From Euonymus europaeus (taxonomy: Eukaryota; Streptophyta; Magnoliopsida; Celastrales; Celastraceae): a stretch of DNA of 64,000 bases. Every line of letters begins with the position of its first letter. Positions within the stretch are counted from its first letter, which is position 1. The stretch covers positions 744,001 through 808,000 of the forward strand of contig OY756960.1 in the NCBI GenBank assembly GCA_963580455.1. The letters are read 5' to 3'. Positions 38,901 through 52,231 of this stretch are shown here, in pieces. The notes below the pieces were generated by a model, which saw nothing but the letters and a program-made list of their open reading frames with translations, was not told the origin of the DNA and did no database searches. The position numbers and the translations under genes are program-made.

Positions 38901-40134
38901 TACGTAAACGGTTTTATGAATATCCGTTGACTCCGAGTTCTGAATTCGGTGATTTTTAGCTTGATTTCACACTACTTTTCGAGCTCTACAATCTTGGCGT
39001 TTCGGATTTTGATTTCAGAACTCGTGGCTAGTAGGTTTCGTTTCACCTATTTAGCCGCGAAATGTGGTTTCTTTACGTAAACGGTTTTATGAATATCCGT
39101 TGACTCCGAGTTTTGAATTCGGTGATTTTTAGCTTGATTTCACACTACTTTACGAGCTCTACAATCCTGGCGTTTCGGATTTTGATTTCAGAACTCGTGG
39201 CTAGTAGGTCTCGTTTCACCTAGTTAGCCGCGAAATGTGGTTTCTTTACGTAAACGGTTTTATGAATATCCGTTGACTCCGAGTTCTGAATTCGGTGATT
39301 TTTAGCTTGATTTCACACTACTTTTTGAGCTCTACGATCCTGGCATTTCGGATATTGATTTCAGAACTCGTGGCTAGTTGGTCTCGTTTCACCTAGTTAG
39401 CCGCGAAATGTGGTTTCTTTACGTAAACGGTTTTATGAATATCCATTGACTCCGAGTTCTGAATTCGGTGATTTTTAGCTTGATTTCACACTACTTTTTG
39501 AGCTCTACAATCCTAGCGTTTCGGATTTTGATTTCAAAACTCGTGGCTAGTTGGTCTCGTTTCACCGAGTTAGCCGCGAAATGTGGTTTCTTTACGTAAA
39601 CGGTTTTATGAATATCCGTTGACTCCGAGTTCTGAATTCGGTGATTTTTAGCTTGATTTCACACAACTTTTCGAGCTCTACGATCCTGGAGTTTCGGATT
39701 TTGATTTCAGAACTCGTTGCTAGTAGGTCTCATTTCACCGAGTTAGCCGCGAAATGTGGTTTCTTTACGTAAACGGTTTTATGAATATCCGTTGACTCCG
39801 AGTTCTGAATTCGGTGATTTTTAGCTTGATTTCACACTACTTTTCGAGCTCTACGATCCTGGAGTTTCGGATTTTGATTTCAGAACTCGTTACTAGTAGG
39901 TCTCATTTCTCCCAATTAGCCGCGAAATGTGGTTTCTTTACGTAAACGGTTTTATGAATATCCGTTGACTTCGAGTTCTGAATTCGGTGATTTTTAGCTT
40001 GATTACACACTACTTTTCGAGCTCTACGATCCTGGAGTTTCGGATTTTGATTTCAGAACTCGTGGCTAGTGGGTCTCGTTTCACCTACTTAGCCGCGAAA
40101 TGTGGTTTCTTTACGTAAACGGTTTTATGAATAT
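34945..40134. repeat. 15-mer higher-order repeat, two tandem copies (2595 bp each)
   Basis: Monomers 203-217 (34945-37539) recur as 218-232 (37540-40134), and 13 units (203-215 against 218-230) align closely. Markers 2595 bp apart are tcccaatt (35066/37661 and 36104/38699), cgttactag, gagttttgaattc (36516, 39111), tttacgag and tttgaattc neighbours. The last two units of each copy differ, so the second copy ends in different subfamilies. Confidence 0.9.
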
Positions 40135-43064
40135 CCCTTGACTCCGAGTTCTGAATTCGGTGATTTTTTGCTTGATTTCACACTACTTTTCGAGCTCTAC
40201 AATCCTGGCATTTCGGATTTTGATTTCAGAACTCGTGGCTAGTTGGTCTCGTTTCACCTACTTAGCCGCGAAATGTGGTTTCTTTACGTAAACGGTTTTA
40301 TGAATATCCGTTGACTCCGAGTTCTGAATTCGGTGATTTTTAGCTTGATTTCACACTAATTTTCGAGCTCTACGATCCTGGAGTTTCGGATTTTGATTTC
40401 GGAACTCGTGGCTAGTTGTTCTCGTTTCACCTAGTTAGCCGCGAAATGTGGTTTCTTTACGTAAACGGTTTTATGAATATCCGTTGACTCCGAGTTCTGA
40501 ATTCGGTGATTTTTAGCTTGATTTCACACTATATTTCGAGCTCTACGATCCTGGCGTTTCGGATTTTGTTTTCAGAACTCGTGGCTAGTTGGTCTCGTTT
40601 CACCTAGTTAGCCGCGAAATGTGGTTTCTTTACGTAAACGGCTTTATGAATATCCGTTGACTCCGAGTTCTGAATTCGGTGATTTTTAGCTTGATTTCAC
40701 ACTACTTTTCGAGCTCTACAATCCTGGAGTTTCGGATTTTGATTTCAGAACTCGTGGCTAGTAGGTCTCGTTTCACCTAGTTAGCCGCGAAATGTGGTTT
40801 CTTTTTTATGAATATCCGTTGACTCCGAGTTCTGAATTCGGTGATTTTTAGCTTGATTTCACACTACTTTTCGAGCTCTACAATCCTGGCGTTTCGGATT
40901 TTGATTTCAGAACTCGTGGCTAGTTGGTCTCGTTTCACCTAGTTAGCCGCGAAATGTGGTTTCTTTACGTAAACGGTTTTACGAATATCCGTTGACTCCG
41001 AGTTCTGAATTCGGTGATTTTTAGCTTGATTTCACACTACTTTTTGAGCTCTACAATCCTAGCGTTTCGGATTTTGATTTCAAAACTCGTGGCTAGTTGG
41101 TCTCGTTTCACCGAGTTAGCTGCGAAATGTGGTTTCTTTACGTAAACGGTTTTATGAATATCCGTTGACTCCGAGTTCTGAATTCGGTGATTTTTAGCTT
41201 GATTTCACACAACTTTTCGAGCTCTACAATCCTGGCATTTCGGATTTTGATTTCAGAACTCGTGGCTAGTTGGTCTCGTTTCTTCCAATTAGCCGCGAAA
41301 TGTGGTTTCTTTACGTAAACGGTTTTATGAATATCCGTTGACTTCGAGTTCTGAATTCGGTGATTTTTAGCTTGATTACACACTACTTTTCGAGCTCTAG
41401 GATCCTCGAGTTTCGGATTTTGATTTCAGAACTCGTGGCTAGTTGGTCTCGTTTCACCTAGTTAGCCGCGAAATGTGGTTTCTTTACGTAAACGATTTTA
41501 TGAATATCCGTTGACTCCGAGTTCTGAATTCGGTGATTTTTTGCTTGATTTCACACTACTTTTCGAGCTCTACAATCCTGGCATTTCGGATTTTGATTTC
41601 AGAACTCGTGGCTAGTTGGTCTCATTTCACCTACTTAGCCGCGAAATGTGGTTTCTTTACGTAAGCGGTTTTATGAATATCCGTTGACTCCGAGTTCTGA
41701 ATTCGGTGATTTTTAGCTTGATTTCACACTAATTTTCGAGCTCTACGATCCTGGAGTTTCGGATTTTGATTTCAGAACTCGTGGCTAGTTGGTCTCGTTT
41801 CACCTAGTTAGCCGCGAAATGTGGTTTCTTTACGTAAACGGTTTTATGAATATCCGTTGACTCCGAGTTCTGAATTCGGTGATTTTTAGCTTGATTTCAC
41901 ACTACATTTCGAGCTCTACGATCCTGGCGTTTCGGATTTTGATTTCAGAACTCGTGGCTAGTTGGTCTCGTTTCACCTAGTTAGCCGCGAAATGTGGTTT
42001 CTTTACGTAAACGGCTTTATGAATATCCGTTGACTCCGAGTTCTGAATTCGGTGATTTTTAGCTTGATTTCACACTACTTTTCGAGCTCTACAATCCTGG
42101 AGTTTTGGATTTTGATTTCAGAACTCGTGGCTAGTAGGTCTCGTTTCACCTAGTTAGCCGCGAAATGTGGTTTCTTTACGTAAACGGTTTTATGAATATC
42201 CGTTGACTCCGAGTTCTGAATTCGGTGATTTTTAGCTTGATTTCACACTACTTTTCGAGCTCTACGATCCTGGCTTTTCGGATTTTGATTTCAGAACTCG
42301 TGGCTAGTTGGTCTCGTTTCACCTAATTAGCCGCGAAATGTGGTTTCTTTACGTAAACGGTTTTATGAATATCCATTGACTCCGAGTTCTGAATTTGGTG
42401 ATTTTTAGCTTGATTACACACTACTTTTCGAGCTCTACAATCCTGGAGTTTCGGATTTTTATTTCAGAACTCGTGGCTAGTTGGTCTCGTTTCACCTAGT
42501 TAGCCGCGAAATGTGGTTTCTTTACATAAACGGTTTTATGAATATCCGTTGACTCCGAGTTCTGAATTCGTTGATTTTTAGCTTGATTTGACACTACTTT
42601 TCGAGCTCTACGATCCTGCCATTTCGGATATTGATTTCAGAACTCGTGGCTGGTTGGTCTCGTTTCACCTAGTTAGCCGCAAAATGTGGTTTCTTTACGT
42701 AAACGGTTTTATGAATATCCGTTGACTACGAGTTCTGAATTCGGTGATTTTTAGCTTGATTTCACACTACTTTTTGAGCTCTACAATCCTAGCATTTCGG
42801 ATTTTGATTTCAAAACTCGTGGCTAGTTGGTCTCGTTTCACCGAGTTAGCCGCAAAATGTGGTTTCTTTACGTAAACGGTTTTATGAATATCCGTTGACT
42901 CCGAGTTCTGAATTCGGTGATTTTTAGCTTGATTTCACACTACTTTTCGAGCTCTACAATCTTGGCGTTTCGGATTTTGATTTCAGAACTCGTGGCTAGT
43001 AGGTTTCATTTCACCTAGTTAGCCGCGAAATGTGGTTTCTTTACGTAAACGGTTTTATGAATAT
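40135..43064. repeat. Mixed zone with the only large indel of the array
   Basis: Monomers 233-249 belong to several subfamilies. The run includes the 162-bp unit at 40654-40815. An odd unit reads gctctaggatcctcgag around 41394-41410, where c66 is g and g74 is c. A ccattgac/gattacac monomer starts at about 42373 and is followed by a tttgacac/ggatattg/ctggttgg unit. No longer period was recognised across this zone. Confidence 0.8.
40654..40815. repeat. 162-bp monomer (236) with 11-bp deletion removing the palindrome
   Basis: Unit starts at 40654 and 40816 are 162 bp apart. Around 40797-40810 the text reads ggtttcttttttatg, so 11 bases covering most of tttacgtaaacgg are gone, including both CpGs at positions 153 and 159. 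Short T-runs flank the lost segment, consistent with replication slippage or end joining. I found no other monomer with this deletion, so it has not been amplified. Confidence 0.95.
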
Positions 43065-46000
43065 CCGTTGACTCCGAGTTCTGAATTCGGTGATTTTTAG
43101 CTTGATTTCACACTACTTTACGAGCTCTACAATCCTGGCGTTTCGGATTTTGATTTCAGAACTCGTGGCAAGTTGGTCTCATTTCACCTAGTTAGCCGCG
43201 AAATGTGGTTTCTTTACGTAAACGGTTTTATGAATATCCGTTGACTCCGAGTTCTGAATTCGGTGATTTTTAGCTTGATTTCACACTACTTTTCGAGCTC
43301 TACAATCTTGGCGTTTCGGATTTTGATTTCAGAACTCGTGGCTAGTAGGTTTCGTTTCACCTAGTTAGCCGCGAAATGTGGTTTCTTTACGTAAACGGTT
43401 TTATGAATATCCGTTGACTCCGAGTTCTGAATTCGGTGATTTTTAGCTTGATTTCACACTACTTTACGAGCTCTACAATCCTGGCGTTTCGGATTTTGAT
43501 TTCAGAACTCGTGGCTAGTTGGTCTCGTTTCACCTAGTTAGCCGCGAAATGTGGTTTCTTTACGTAAACGGTTTTATGAATATCCGTTGACTCCGAGTTC
43601 TGAATTCGGTGATTTTTAGCTTGATTTCACACTACTTTTCAAGCTCTACGATCCTGGCGTTTCGGATTTTGATTTCAGAACTCGTGGCTAGTTGGTCTCG
43701 TTTCACCTAGTTAGCCGCGAAATGTGGTTTCTTTACGTAAACGGTTTTATGAATATCCGTTTACTCCGAGTTCTGAATTCGGTGATTTTTAGCTTGATTT
43801 CACACTACTTTTCGAGCTCTACAATCTTGGCGTTTCGGATTTTGATTTCAGAACTCGTGGCTAGTAGGTTTCGTTTCACCTAGTTAGCCGCGAAATGTGG
43901 TTTCTTTACGTAAACGGTTTTATGAATATCCGTTGACTCCGAGTTCTGAATTCGGTGATTTTTAGCTTGATTTCACACTACTTTACGAGCTCTACAATCT
44001 TGGCGTTTCGGATTTTTATTTCAGAACTCGTGGCTAGTTGGTCTCGTTTCACCTAGTTAGCCGCGAAATGTGGTTTCTTTACGTAAACGGTTTTATGAAT
44101 ATCCGTTGACTCCGAGTTCTGAATTCGGTGATTTTTAGCTTGATTTCACACTACTTTTCGAGCTCTACGATCCTGGCATTTCGGATTTTGATTTCAGAAC
44201 TCGTGGCTAGTTGGTCTCGTTTCACCTAGTTAGCCGCGAAATGTGGTTTCTTTACGTAAACGGTTTTATGAATATCCGTTGACTCCGAGTTCTGAATTCA
44301 GTGATTTTTAGCTTGATTACACACTACTTTTTGACCTCTACGATCTTGGAGTTTCGGATTTTGATTTCAGAACTCGTGGCTAGTTGGTCTCGTTTCACCT
44401 AATAAGCCGCGAAATGTGGTTTCTTTACGTAAACGGTTTTATGAATATCCGTTGACTCCGAGTTCTGAATTCGGTGATTTTTTGCTTTATTTCACACTAC
44501 TTTTCGAGCTCTACAATCCTGGCGTTTCGGATTTTGATTTCAGAACTCGTGGCTAGTTGGTATCGTTTCACCTAGTTAGCCGCGAAATGTGGTTTCTTTA
44601 CGTAAACGGTTTTATGACTATCCGTTTACTCCGAGTTCTGAATTCGGTGATTTTTTGCTTTATTTCACACTACTTTACGAGCTCTACAATCCTGGCGTTT
44701 CGGATTTTGATTTCAGAACTCGTGGCAAGTTGGTCTCATTTCACCTAGTTAGCCGCGAAATGTGGTTTCTTTACGTAAACGGTTTTATGAATATCCGTTG
44801 ACTCCGAGTTCTGAATTCGGTGATTTTTAGCTTGATTTCACACTACTTTTCGAGCTCTACAATCTTGGCGTTTCGGATTTTGATTTCAGAACTCGTGGCT
44901 AGTAGGTTTCGTTTCACCTAGTTAGCCGCGAAATGTGGTTTCTTTACGTAAACGGTTTTATGAATATCCGTTGACTCCGAGTTCTGAATTCGGTGATTTT
45001 TAGCTTGATTTCACACTACTTTACGAGCTCTACAATCCTGGCGTTTCGGATTTTTATTTCAGAACTCGTGGCTAGTTGGTCTCGTTTCACCTAGTTAGCC
45101 GCGAAATGTGGTTTCTTTACGTAAACGGTTTTATGAATATCCGTTGACTCCGAGTTCTGAATTCGGTGATTTTTAGCTTGATTTCACACTACTTTTCGAG
45201 CTCTACGATCCTGGCGTTTCGGATTTTGATTTCAGAACTCGTGGCTAGTTGGTCTCGTTTCACCTAGTTAGCCGCGAAATGTGGTTTCTCTACGTAAACG
45301 ATTTTATGAATATCCGTTTACTCCGAGTTCTGAATTCGGTGATTTTTAGCTTGATTTCACACTACTTTTCGAGCTCTACAATCTTGGTGTTTCGGATTTT
45401 GATTTCAGAACTCGTGGCTAGTAGGTTTCGTTTCACCTAGTTAGCCGCGAAATGTGGTTTCTTTACGTAAACGGTTTTATGAATATCCGTTGACTCCGAG
45501 TTCTGAATTCGGTGATTTTTAGCTTGATTTCACACTACTTTACGAGCTCTACAATCTTGGGGTTTCGGATTTTTATTTCAGAACTCGTGGCTAGTTGGTC
45601 TCGTTTCACCTAGTTAGCCGCGAAATGTGGTTTCTTTACGTAAACGGTTTTATGAATATCCGTTGACTCCGAGTTCTGAATTCGGTGATTTTTAGCTTGA
45701 TTTCACACTACTTTTTGAGCTCTACGATCCTGGCATTTCGGATTTTGATTTCAGAACTCGTGGCTAGTTGGTCTCGTTTCACCTAGTTAGCCGCGAAATG
45801 TGGTTTCTTTACGTAAACGGTTTTATGAATATCCGTTGACTCCGAGTTCTGAATTCAGTGATTTTTAGCTTGATTACACACTACTTTTTGACCTCTACGA
45901 TCTTGGAGTTTCGGATTTTGATTTCAGAACTCGTGGCTAGTTGGTCTCGTTTCACCTAGTTAGCCGCGAAATGTGGTTTCTTTATGTAAACGGTTTTATG

Positions 46001-46178
46001 AATATCCGTTGACTCCGAGTTCTGAATTCGGTGATTTTTTGCTTTATTTCACACTACTTTTCGAGCTCTACAATCCTGGCGTTTCGGATTTTGATTTCAG
46101 AACTCGTGGCTAGTTGGTATCGTTTCACCTAGTTAGCCGCGAAATGTGGTTTCTTTACGTAAACGGTTTTATGACTAT
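43065..46178. repeat. 9-mer higher-order repeat, two tandem copies (1557 bp each)
   Basis: Monomers 250-258 (43065-44621) recur as 259-267 (44622-46178). Markers are gtggcaagttggtctcatttc, ccgtttactcc (43757, 45314), gaattcagtg (a at 44300, 45857), gacctctac, ttgctttatttc and gactatcc. Private changes in the second copy include tctctacgtaaacg near 45289 and cttggggttt near 45557. The first unit of copy two (259) has a front half like monomer 258 and a back half like monomer 250, so the junction lies inside a monomer. Confidence 0.9.
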
Positions 46179-47562
46179 CCGTTGACTCCGAGTTCTGAAT
46201 TCGGTGATTTTTAGCTTGATTTCACACAACTTTTCGAGCTCTACGATCCTGGCGTTTCGGATATTGATTTCAGAACTCGTGGCTAGTTGGTCTCGTTTCA
46301 CCTAGTTAGCCGCGAAATGTGGTTTCTTTACGTAAACGGTTTTATGAATATCCATTGACTCCGAGTTCTGAATTTGGTGATTTTTATCTTGATTACACAC
46401 TACTTTTTGAGCTCTACAATCCTGGAGTTTCGGATTTTTATTTCAGAACTCGTGGCTAGTTGGTCTCGTTTCACCTAGTTAGCCACGAAATGTGGTTTCT
46501 TTACGTAAACGGTTTTATGAATATCCTTTGACTCCGAGTTCTGAATTCGGTGATTTTTAGCTTGATTTCACACTACTTTTCGAGCTCTACGATCCTGGCG
46601 TTTCGGATATTGATTTCAGAACTCGTGGCTAGTTGGTCTCGTTTCACCTAGTTGGCCGCGAAATGTGGTTTCTTTACGTAAACGGTTTTATGAATATCCG
46701 TTGACTCCGAGTTCTGAATTCGGTGATTTTTAGCTTGATTACACACTACTTTTTGAGCTCTACAATCCTGGCGTTTCGGATTTTGATTTCAGAACTCGTG
46801 GCTAGTAGGTCTCGTTTCACCTAGTTAGCCGCGAAATGTGGTTTCTTTACGTAAACGGTTTTATGAATATCCGTTGACTCCGAGTTCTGAATTCGGTGAT
46901 TTTTAGCTTGATTTCACACTACTTTTCGAGCTCTACGATCCTGGCGTTTCGGATATTGATTTCAGAACTCGTGGCTAGTTGGTCTCGTTTCACCTAGTTA
47001 GCCGCGAAATGTGGTTTCTTTACGTAAACGGTTTTATGAATATCCATTGACTCCGAGTTCTGAATTTGGTGATTTTTAGCTTGATTACACACTACTTTTC
47101 GAGCTCTACAATCCTGGAGTTTCGGATTTTTATTTCAGAACTCGTGGCTAGTTGGTCTCGTTTCACCTAGTTAGCCGCGAAATGTGGTTTCTTTACGTAA
47201 ACGGTTTTATGAATATCCGTTGACTCCGAGTTCTGAATTCGGTGATTTTTACCTTGATTTCACACTACTTTTCGAGCTCTACGATCCTGGCATTTCGGAT
47301 ATTGATTTCAGAACTCGTGGCTGGTTGGTCTCGTTTCACCTAGTTAGCCGCGAAATGTAGTTTCTTTACGTAAACGGTTTTATGAATATCCGTTGACTAC
47401 GAGTTCTGAATTCGGTGATTTTTAGCTTGATTTCACACTACTTTTTGAGCTCTACAATCCTAGCGTTTCGGATTTTGATTTCAAAACTCGTGGCTAGTTG
47501 GTCTCGTTTCACCGAGTTAGCCGCAAAATGTGGTTTCTTTACGTAAACGGTTTTACGAATAT

Positions 47563-47734
47563 CCGTTGACTCCGAGTTCTGAATTCGGTGATTTTTAGCT
47601 TGATTTCACACAACTTTTCGAGCTCTACGATCCTGGAGTTTCGGATTTTGATTTCAGAACTCGTAGCTAGTAGGCTCGTTTCTCCCAATTAGCCGCGAAA
47701 TGTGGTTTCTTTACGTAAACGGTTTTATGAATAT
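47563..47734. repeat. 172-bp monomer (276), taggctc deletion lineage, copy 1
   Basis: The t at monomer position 113 is missing (taggctcgttt, near 47674). Linked variants are cacacaac, ggagttt, cgtagctag and cccaatt. This is the leftmost of seven units sharing the deletion, so it is a useful lineage tag. Confidence 0.9.
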
Positions 47735-49810
47735 CCGTTGACTTCGAGTTCTGAATTCGGTGATTTTTAGCTTGATTACACACTACTTTTCGAGCTCTAC
47801 GATCCTGGAGTTTCGGATTTTGATTTCAGAACTCGTGGCTAGTTGGTCTCGTTTCACCTAGTTAGCCGCGAAATGTGGTTTCTTTACGTAAACGGTTTTA
47901 TGAATATCCGTTGACTCCGAGTTCTGAATTCGGTGATTTTTAGCTTGATTTCACACTACTTTTCGAGCTCTACGATCCTGGAGTTTCGGATATTGATTTC
48001 AGAACTCGTGGCTAGTTGGTCTCGTTTCACCTAGTTAGCCGCGAAATGTGGTTTCTTTACGTAAACGGTTTTATGAATATCCGTTGACTACGAGTTCTGA
48101 ATTCGGTGATTTTTAGCTTGATTACACACTACTTTTCGAGCTCTACAATCCTGGAGTTTCGGATTTTTATTTCAGAACTCGTGGCTAGTTGGTCTCGTTT
48201 CACCTAGTTAGCCGCGAAATGTGGTTTCTTTACGTAAACGGTTTTATGAATATCCGTTGACTCCGAGTTCTGAATTCGGTGATTTTTAGCTTGATTTCAC
48301 ACAACTTTTCGAGCTCTACGATCCTGGCATTTCGGATTTTGATTTCAGAACTCGTGGCTAGTTGGTCTCGTTTCACCTAGTTAGCCGCGAAATGTGGTTT
48401 CTTTACGTAAACGGTTTTATGAATATCCGTTGACTCCGAGTTCTGAATTCGGTGATTTTTAGCTTGATTTCACACTACTTTTCGAGCTCTACGATCCTGG
48501 AGTTTCGGATATTGATTTCAGAACTCGTGGCTAGTTGGTCTCGTTTCACCTAGTTAGCCGCGAAATGTGGTTTCTTTACGTAAACGGTTTTATGAATATC
48601 CGTTGACTCCGAGTTCTGAATTCGGTGATTTTTAGCTTGATTTCACACAACTTTTCGAGCTCTACGATCCTGGCATTTCGGATTTTGATTTCAGAACTCG
48701 TGGCTAGTTGGTCTCGTTTCACCTAGTTAGCCGCGAAATGTGGTTTCTTTACGTAAACGGTTTTATGAATATCCGTTGACTCCGAGTTCTGAATTCGGTG
48801 ATTTTTAGCTTGATTTCACACTACTTTTCGAGCTCTACGAACCTGGCGTTTCGGATTTTGATTTCAGAACTCGTGGCTAGTTGGTCTCGTTTCACCTAGT
48901 TAGCCGCGAAATTTGGTTTCTTTACGTAAACGGTTTTATGAATATCCGTTGACTCCGAGTTCTGAATTCGGTGATTTTTAGCTTGATTTCACACTACTTT
49001 TCGAGCTCTACAATCCTGGCGTTTCGGATTTTGATTTCAGAACTCGTGGCTAGTAGGTCTCGTTTCACCTAGTTAGCTGCGAAATGTGGTTTCTTTACGT
49101 AAACGGTTTTATGAATATCCGTTGACTCCGAGTTCTGAATTCGGTGATTTTTAGCTTGATTTCACACTACTTTTCGAGCTCTACGATCCTGGCGTTTCGG
49201 ATTTTGATTTCAGAACTCGTGGCTAGTTGGTCTCGTTTCACCTAGTTAGCCGCGAAATGTGGTTTCTTTACGTAAACGGTTTTATGAATATCCATTGACT
49301 CCGAGTTCTGAATTTGGTGATTTTTAGCTTGATTACACACTACTTTTCGAGCTCTACAATCCTGGAGTTTCGGATTTTTATTTCAGAACTCGTGGCTAGT
49401 TGGTCTCGTTTCACCTAGTTAGCCGCGAAATGTGGTTTCTTTACGTAAACGGTTTTATGAATATCCGTTGACTCCGAGTTCTGAATTCGGTGATTTTTAC
49501 CTTGATTTCACACTACTTTTCGAGCTCTACGATCCTGGCATTTCGGATATTGATTTCAGAACTCGTGGCTGGTTGGTCTCGTTTCACCTAGTTAGCCGCG
49601 AAATGTAGTTTCTTTACGTAAACGGTTTTATGAATATCCGTTGACTACGAGTTCTGAATTCGGTGATTTTTAGCTTGATTTCACACTACTTTTTGAGCTC
49701 TACAATCCTAGCGTTTCGGATTTTGATTTCAAAACTCGTGGCTAGTTGGTCTCGTTTCACCGAGTTAGCCGCAAAATGTGGTTTCTTTACGTAAACGGTT
49801 TTACGAATAT

Positions 49811-49982
49811 CCGTTGACTCCGAGTTCTGAATTCGGTGATTTTTAGCTTGATTTCACACAACTTTTCGAGCTCTACGATCCTGGAGTTTCGGATTTTGAT
49901 TTCAGAACTCGTAGCTAGTAGGCTCTTTTCTCCCAATTAGCCGCGAAATGTGGTTTCTTTACGTAAACAGTTTTATGAATAT
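49811..49982. repeat. 172-bp monomer (289), taggctc deletion lineage, copy 2
   Basis: This unit has the same deletion and linked variants as monomer 276, plus the private change ggctctttt at about 49921 (g117 to t). Confidence 0.9.
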
Positions 49983-50328
49983 CCGTTGACTTCGAGTTCT
50001 GAATTCGGTGATTTTTAGCTTGATTACACACTACTTTTCGAGCTCTACGATCCTGGAGTTTCGGATTTTGATTTCAAAACTCGTGGCTAGTTGGTCTCGT
50101 TTCACCTAGTTAGCCGCGAAATGTGGTTTCTTTACGTAAACGGTTTTATGAATATCCGTTGACTCCGAGTTCTGAATTCGGTGATTTTTAGCTTGATTTC
50201 ACACTACTTTTCGAGCTCTACGATCCTGGAGTTTCGGATATTGATTTCAGAACTCGTGGCTAGTTGGTCTCGTTTCACCTAGTTAGCCGCGAAATGTGGT
50301 TTCTTTACGTAAACGGTTTTATGAATAT

Positions 50329-51366
50329 CCGTTGACTCCGAGTTCTGAATTCGATGATTTTTAGCTTGATTTCACACAACTTTTCGAGCTCTACGATCCT
50401 GGCATTTCGGATTTTGAATTCAGAACTCGTGGCTAGTTGGTCTCGTTTCACCTAGTTAGCCGCGAAATGTGGTTTCTTTACGTAAACGGTTTTATGAATA
50501 TCCGTTGACTCCGAGTTCTGAATTCGGTGATTTTTAGCTTGATTTCACACTACTTTTCGAGCTCTACGAACCTGGCGTTTCGGATTTTGATTTCAGTACT
50601 CGTGGCTAGTTGGTCTCGTTTCACCTAGTTAGCCGCGAAATATGGTTTCTTTACGTAAACGGTTTTATGAATATCCGTTGACTCCGAGTTCTGAATTCGG
50701 TGATTTTCAGCTTGATTTCACACTACTTTACGAGCTCTACAATCCTGGCGTTTCGGATTTTGATTTCAGAACTCGTGGCTAGTAGGTCTCGTTTCACCTA
50801 GTTAGCCGCGAAATGTGGTTTCTTTACGTAAACGGTTTTATGAATATCCGTTGACTCCGACTTCTGAATTCGGTGATTTTTAGCTTGATTTCACACTACT
50901 TTTCGAGCTCTACGATCCTGGCGTTTCGGATTTTGATTTCAGAACTCGTGGCTAGTTGGTCTCGTTTCACCTAGTTAGCCGCGAAATGTGGTTTCTTTAC
51001 GTAAACGGTTTTATGAATATCCATTGACTCCGAGTTCTGAATTTGGTGATTTTTAGCTTGATTACACACTACTTTTCGAGCTCTACAATCCTGGAGTTTC
51101 GGATTTTTATTTCAGAACTCGTGGCTAGTTGGTCTCGTTTCACCTAGTTAGCCGCGAAATGTGGTTTCTTTACGTAAACGGTTTTATGAATATCCGTTTA
51201 CTCCGAGTTCTGAATTCGGTGATTTTTAGCTTGATTTCACACTACTTTTCGAGCTCTACGATCCTGGCATTTCGGATATTGATTTCAGAACTCGTGGCTG
51301 GTTGGTCTCGTTTCACCTAGTTAGCCGCGAAATGTGGTTTCTTTACGTAAACGGTTTTATGAATAT
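50329..51366. repeat. Monomers 292-297, mixed zone
   Basis: These are six full-length units. Oddities are gaattcgatgattttt (about 50347), gattttgaattcag (about 50413, which creates a second EcoRI site in that unit), cagtactcg (about 50595), the gaacctgg form near 50568, and ccgtttactcc at about 51195. Nothing else is present. Confidence 0.78.
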
Positions 51367-52231
51367 CCGTTGACTCCGAGTTCTGAATTCGGTGATTTTT
51401 AGCTTGATTTCACACAACTTTTCGAGCTCTACGATCCTGGCGTTTCGGATTTTGATTTCAGAACTCGTGGCTAGTAGGTCTCGTTTCTCCTAGTTAGCCG
51501 CGAAATGTGGTTTCTTTACGTAAACGGTTTTATGAATATCCGTTGACTTCGAGTTCTGAATTCGGTGATTTTTAGCTTGATTTCACACTACTTTTCGAGC
51601 TCTACGATCCTGGCGTTTCGGATTTTGATTTCAGAACTCGTGGCTAGTTGGTCTCGTTTCACCTAGTTAGCCGCGAAATGTGGTTTCTTTACGTAAACGG
51701 TTTTATGAATATCCATTGACTCCGAGTTCTGAATTTGGTGATTTTTAGCTTGATTACACACTACTTTTCGAGCTCTACAATCCTGGAGTTTCGGATTTTT
51801 ATTTCAGAACTCGTGGCTAGTTGGTCTCGTTTCACCTAGTTAGCCGCGAAATGTGGTTTCTTTACGTAAACGGTTTTATGAATATCCGTTGACTCCGAGT
51901 TCTGAATTCGGTGATTTTTACCTTGATTTCACACTACTTTTCGAGCTCTACGATCCTGGCATTTCGGATATTGATTTCAGAACTCGTGGCTGGTTGGTCT
52001 CGTTTCACCTAGTTAGCCGCGAAATGTAGTTTCTTTACGTAAACGGTTTTATGAATATCCGTTGACTACGAGTTCTGAATTCGGTGATTTTTAGCTTGAT
52101 TTCACACTACTTTTTGAGCTCTACAATCCTAGCGTTTCGGATTTTGATTTCAAAACTCGTGGCTAGTTGGTCTCGTTTCACCGAGTTAGCCGCAAAATGT
52201 GGTTTCTTTACGTAAACGGTTTTACGAATAT

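Larger units (their letters stand above)
46871..50328. repeat. 13-monomer-spaced duplication of a 7-monomer segment
   Basis: Monomers 272-278 (46871-48080) recur as 285-291 (49119-50328), offset 2248 bp (13 units less the 1-bp deletion). The shared order is: cgtttcgg unit, ccattgac unit, ttttaccttg plus gtagtttc unit, tgactacgag plus gcaaaatg unit, taggctc deletion unit with cccaatt, tgacttcgag unit. The intervening monomers 279-284 (48081-49118) include a local two-unit echo of cacacaac/catttcgg types near 48254 and 48600. The flanking stretch 46179-46870 holds four unassigned full-length monomers. Confidence 0.87.

Noticed and set aside
41138..41383. 81-codon minus-strand ORFs at 41138, 58950 and 61890
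   Set aside because: They start at GTG, and arise where cccaatt replaces the TAG stop of the reverse strand (the consensus reads cctagtt). Other cccaatt units lack the ORF because of a tctcattt stop or the taggctc frameshift. This is what random stop loss in satellite would give.
41394..41410. Possible insertion junction at gctctaggatcctcgag
   Set aside because: It looks like an artificial restriction-site cluster, but the monomer length is unchanged at 173 bp. Two substitutions (c66 to g, g74 to c) explain it.
44589..44801. 70-codon plus-strand ORF
   Set aside because: It starts at GTG and spans a run of ordinary satellite in another frame, open only because of local changes such as ttgctttattt removing stops. 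It overlaps the 63-codon ORF in the same monomers.
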